Of a stretch of DNA of 64,000 nt, positions 63,046 to 64,000 are shown piece by piece. A program made the position numbers and the translations under genes. This DNA is from Aricia agestis (taxonomy: Eukaryota > Arthropoda > Insecta > Lepidoptera > Lycaenidae): assembly GCF_905147365.1 (NCBI RefSeq), contig NC_056428.1:36995001-37059000 (forward strand), given 5' to 3'. The number at the start of each line of letters is the position of its first letter. Within the stretch, counting starts at the first letter, position 1. The notes beneath the pieces were generated by a model that worked only from the letters and a program-made list of their open reading frames with translations, was not told the origin of the DNA and did not search any database.

Positions 63046-63764
63046 TACTTTATAGCGCGCGATGTCAACAAAATTGGTGTCAAAAGCTTTTATAAAAAAA
63101 CCCTGGTACCCCTTAAATCAATACAGCTGTGCAGTGTGCACACAATAAGTATTTCATTTTTTTATATTAAACTTTATATTTTATGCCAAATTTTAAAGCT
63201 TATTTAGCACTCCGATTACACAACTTTACCCATAAACTATTTATCATTGATAGATTTAAGGTTACGTCACTGCACAGATAAAGTACTGAGTTAGATGGTA
63301 AACCATTTCAAGATATTCCTTTTGTAGACATTATTGAAATTTATTGCGTTAATTTGAAATTAAAATGGGAGGCATCACGCATGCAATAGATGCAGTGATG
63401 TGAATGCCTGAAATGTTTAACATTTCAAATGCATCTACACGATAGTGTTACCCGCTTTGATGATATTTTATACAACATGTACACTTGGTAAGGTGTGCCC
63501 AAACTAGGTGATTTTTTACCTCCTTTACACCTTGTATAAAATGTTTCCTGGAATCCATACTAAAATACTAGTACAAGTAATATAAATTCGAAAATAATAT
63601 GTTAACTTCTCACGTTTAAACCATTTTCGATGAAATTCGGTATAGAAATGTCTCTAGTCCCAGGAAAAGGCAGGAATTTCGCGGAAAATGTATGGATCGA
63701 AAGACGCGAAAACCCTGCAACTTCGACTTTCCGTCTTTTATCTTTTGGACATCATTATTTTTAA

Positions 63765-63925
63765 TATCTAGATATTAAAATAATAATTTAAAATAATGAT
63801 GATTATGTATGTTAGTTTTAAGGTATTAATTATGTTATTGGTAATAATATGTATGTTAGATTTAAGGTAATTGTTATATGGGCCTCTGATGCCCGAAATA
63901 AAGATGATTTAATTTAATTAACAAC
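63765..63925 (+). repeat. LINE-like 3' tail
   Basis: It has two diverged copies of an aatatgtatgttag...ttaaggta unit, then gggcctctgatgcccgaaat, an aataaa and an AT-rich end (gatgatttaatttaatt). It resembles the 3' end of a lepidopteran LINE. Confidence 0.4.
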
Positions 63926-64000
63926 GGAAAACTAAAAAAAACACCCGGTATCCCACCATTAACCAAGCATGATTTTTTTAGGTAGTATACCTACCTAGGT

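Overview
The window is from an insect nuclear genome, most likely a moth or butterfly. It has spliced genes with short GT-AG introns, is AT-rich, and is filled with non-autonomous repeats of the kind common in Lepidoptera (the gaccaagtgcgagtcgg family, the ggcaaacgagcagacggg family, RTE-like 3' tails, tRNA-derived SINEs). Coding similarity was judged by eye from remembered family features. No search was run.

Two genes are recognised, and they converge. On the + strand, 2446-17672 carries all but the first roughly 100 codons of CNOT1 (Not1), the scaffold of the CCR4-NOT deadenylase complex, in up to 15 exons. The exons encode the N-terminal HEAT region, the tristetraprolin-binding MIF4G-like domain, the CAF1-binding MIF4G domain, the CAF40/CNOT9-binding domain and the C-terminal Not1 domain. 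The first coding exon(s) must lie left of the window. Near the C-terminus an in-frame TAG (16629-16631) is followed by 20 further sense codons. A phase-compatible last exon then adds a Q/P/S-rich tail and a second stop.

On the - strand, 44886-31123 carries the 3' part of the ecdysone-response factor E93 (Eip93F/Mblk-1/LCOR family). It comprises a possible 21-nt microexon, a 58-nt exon, the exon with the pipsqueak-type helix-turn-helix, a conserved linker exon and the proline-rich terminal exon. The N-terminal exons lie right of the window or went unrecognised. Inside the large E93 intron, at 38316-37847, lies an exon-like ORF with its own acceptor and stop. It encodes a different DNA-binding module (psq HTH plus CENP-B-type HTH, as at the N-terminus of pogo transposases). 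Its phase matches the upstream E93 exon, so it may be an alternative last exon of E93.

Layout: 1-2445 holds a decayed retroelement ORF1 fragment and two repeats. 2446-17672 is CNOT1, with foldback MITEs, two 0.95-kb Harbinger-like elements, a 482-bp tandem duplication and a SINE in its introns. 17.7-30.8 kb is intergenic, with LINE tails, a widespread lepidopteran repeat, an LTR-like sequence, a long-inverted-repeat element containing what looks like a first exon, a perfect hairpin and a GC-rich minisatellite near the E93 3' end. 30.8-44.9 kb is E93. 44.9-64 kb is probably upstream E93 intron or flank and contains mostly repeats. No CRISPR array, rRNA or genuine tRNA gene was seen.
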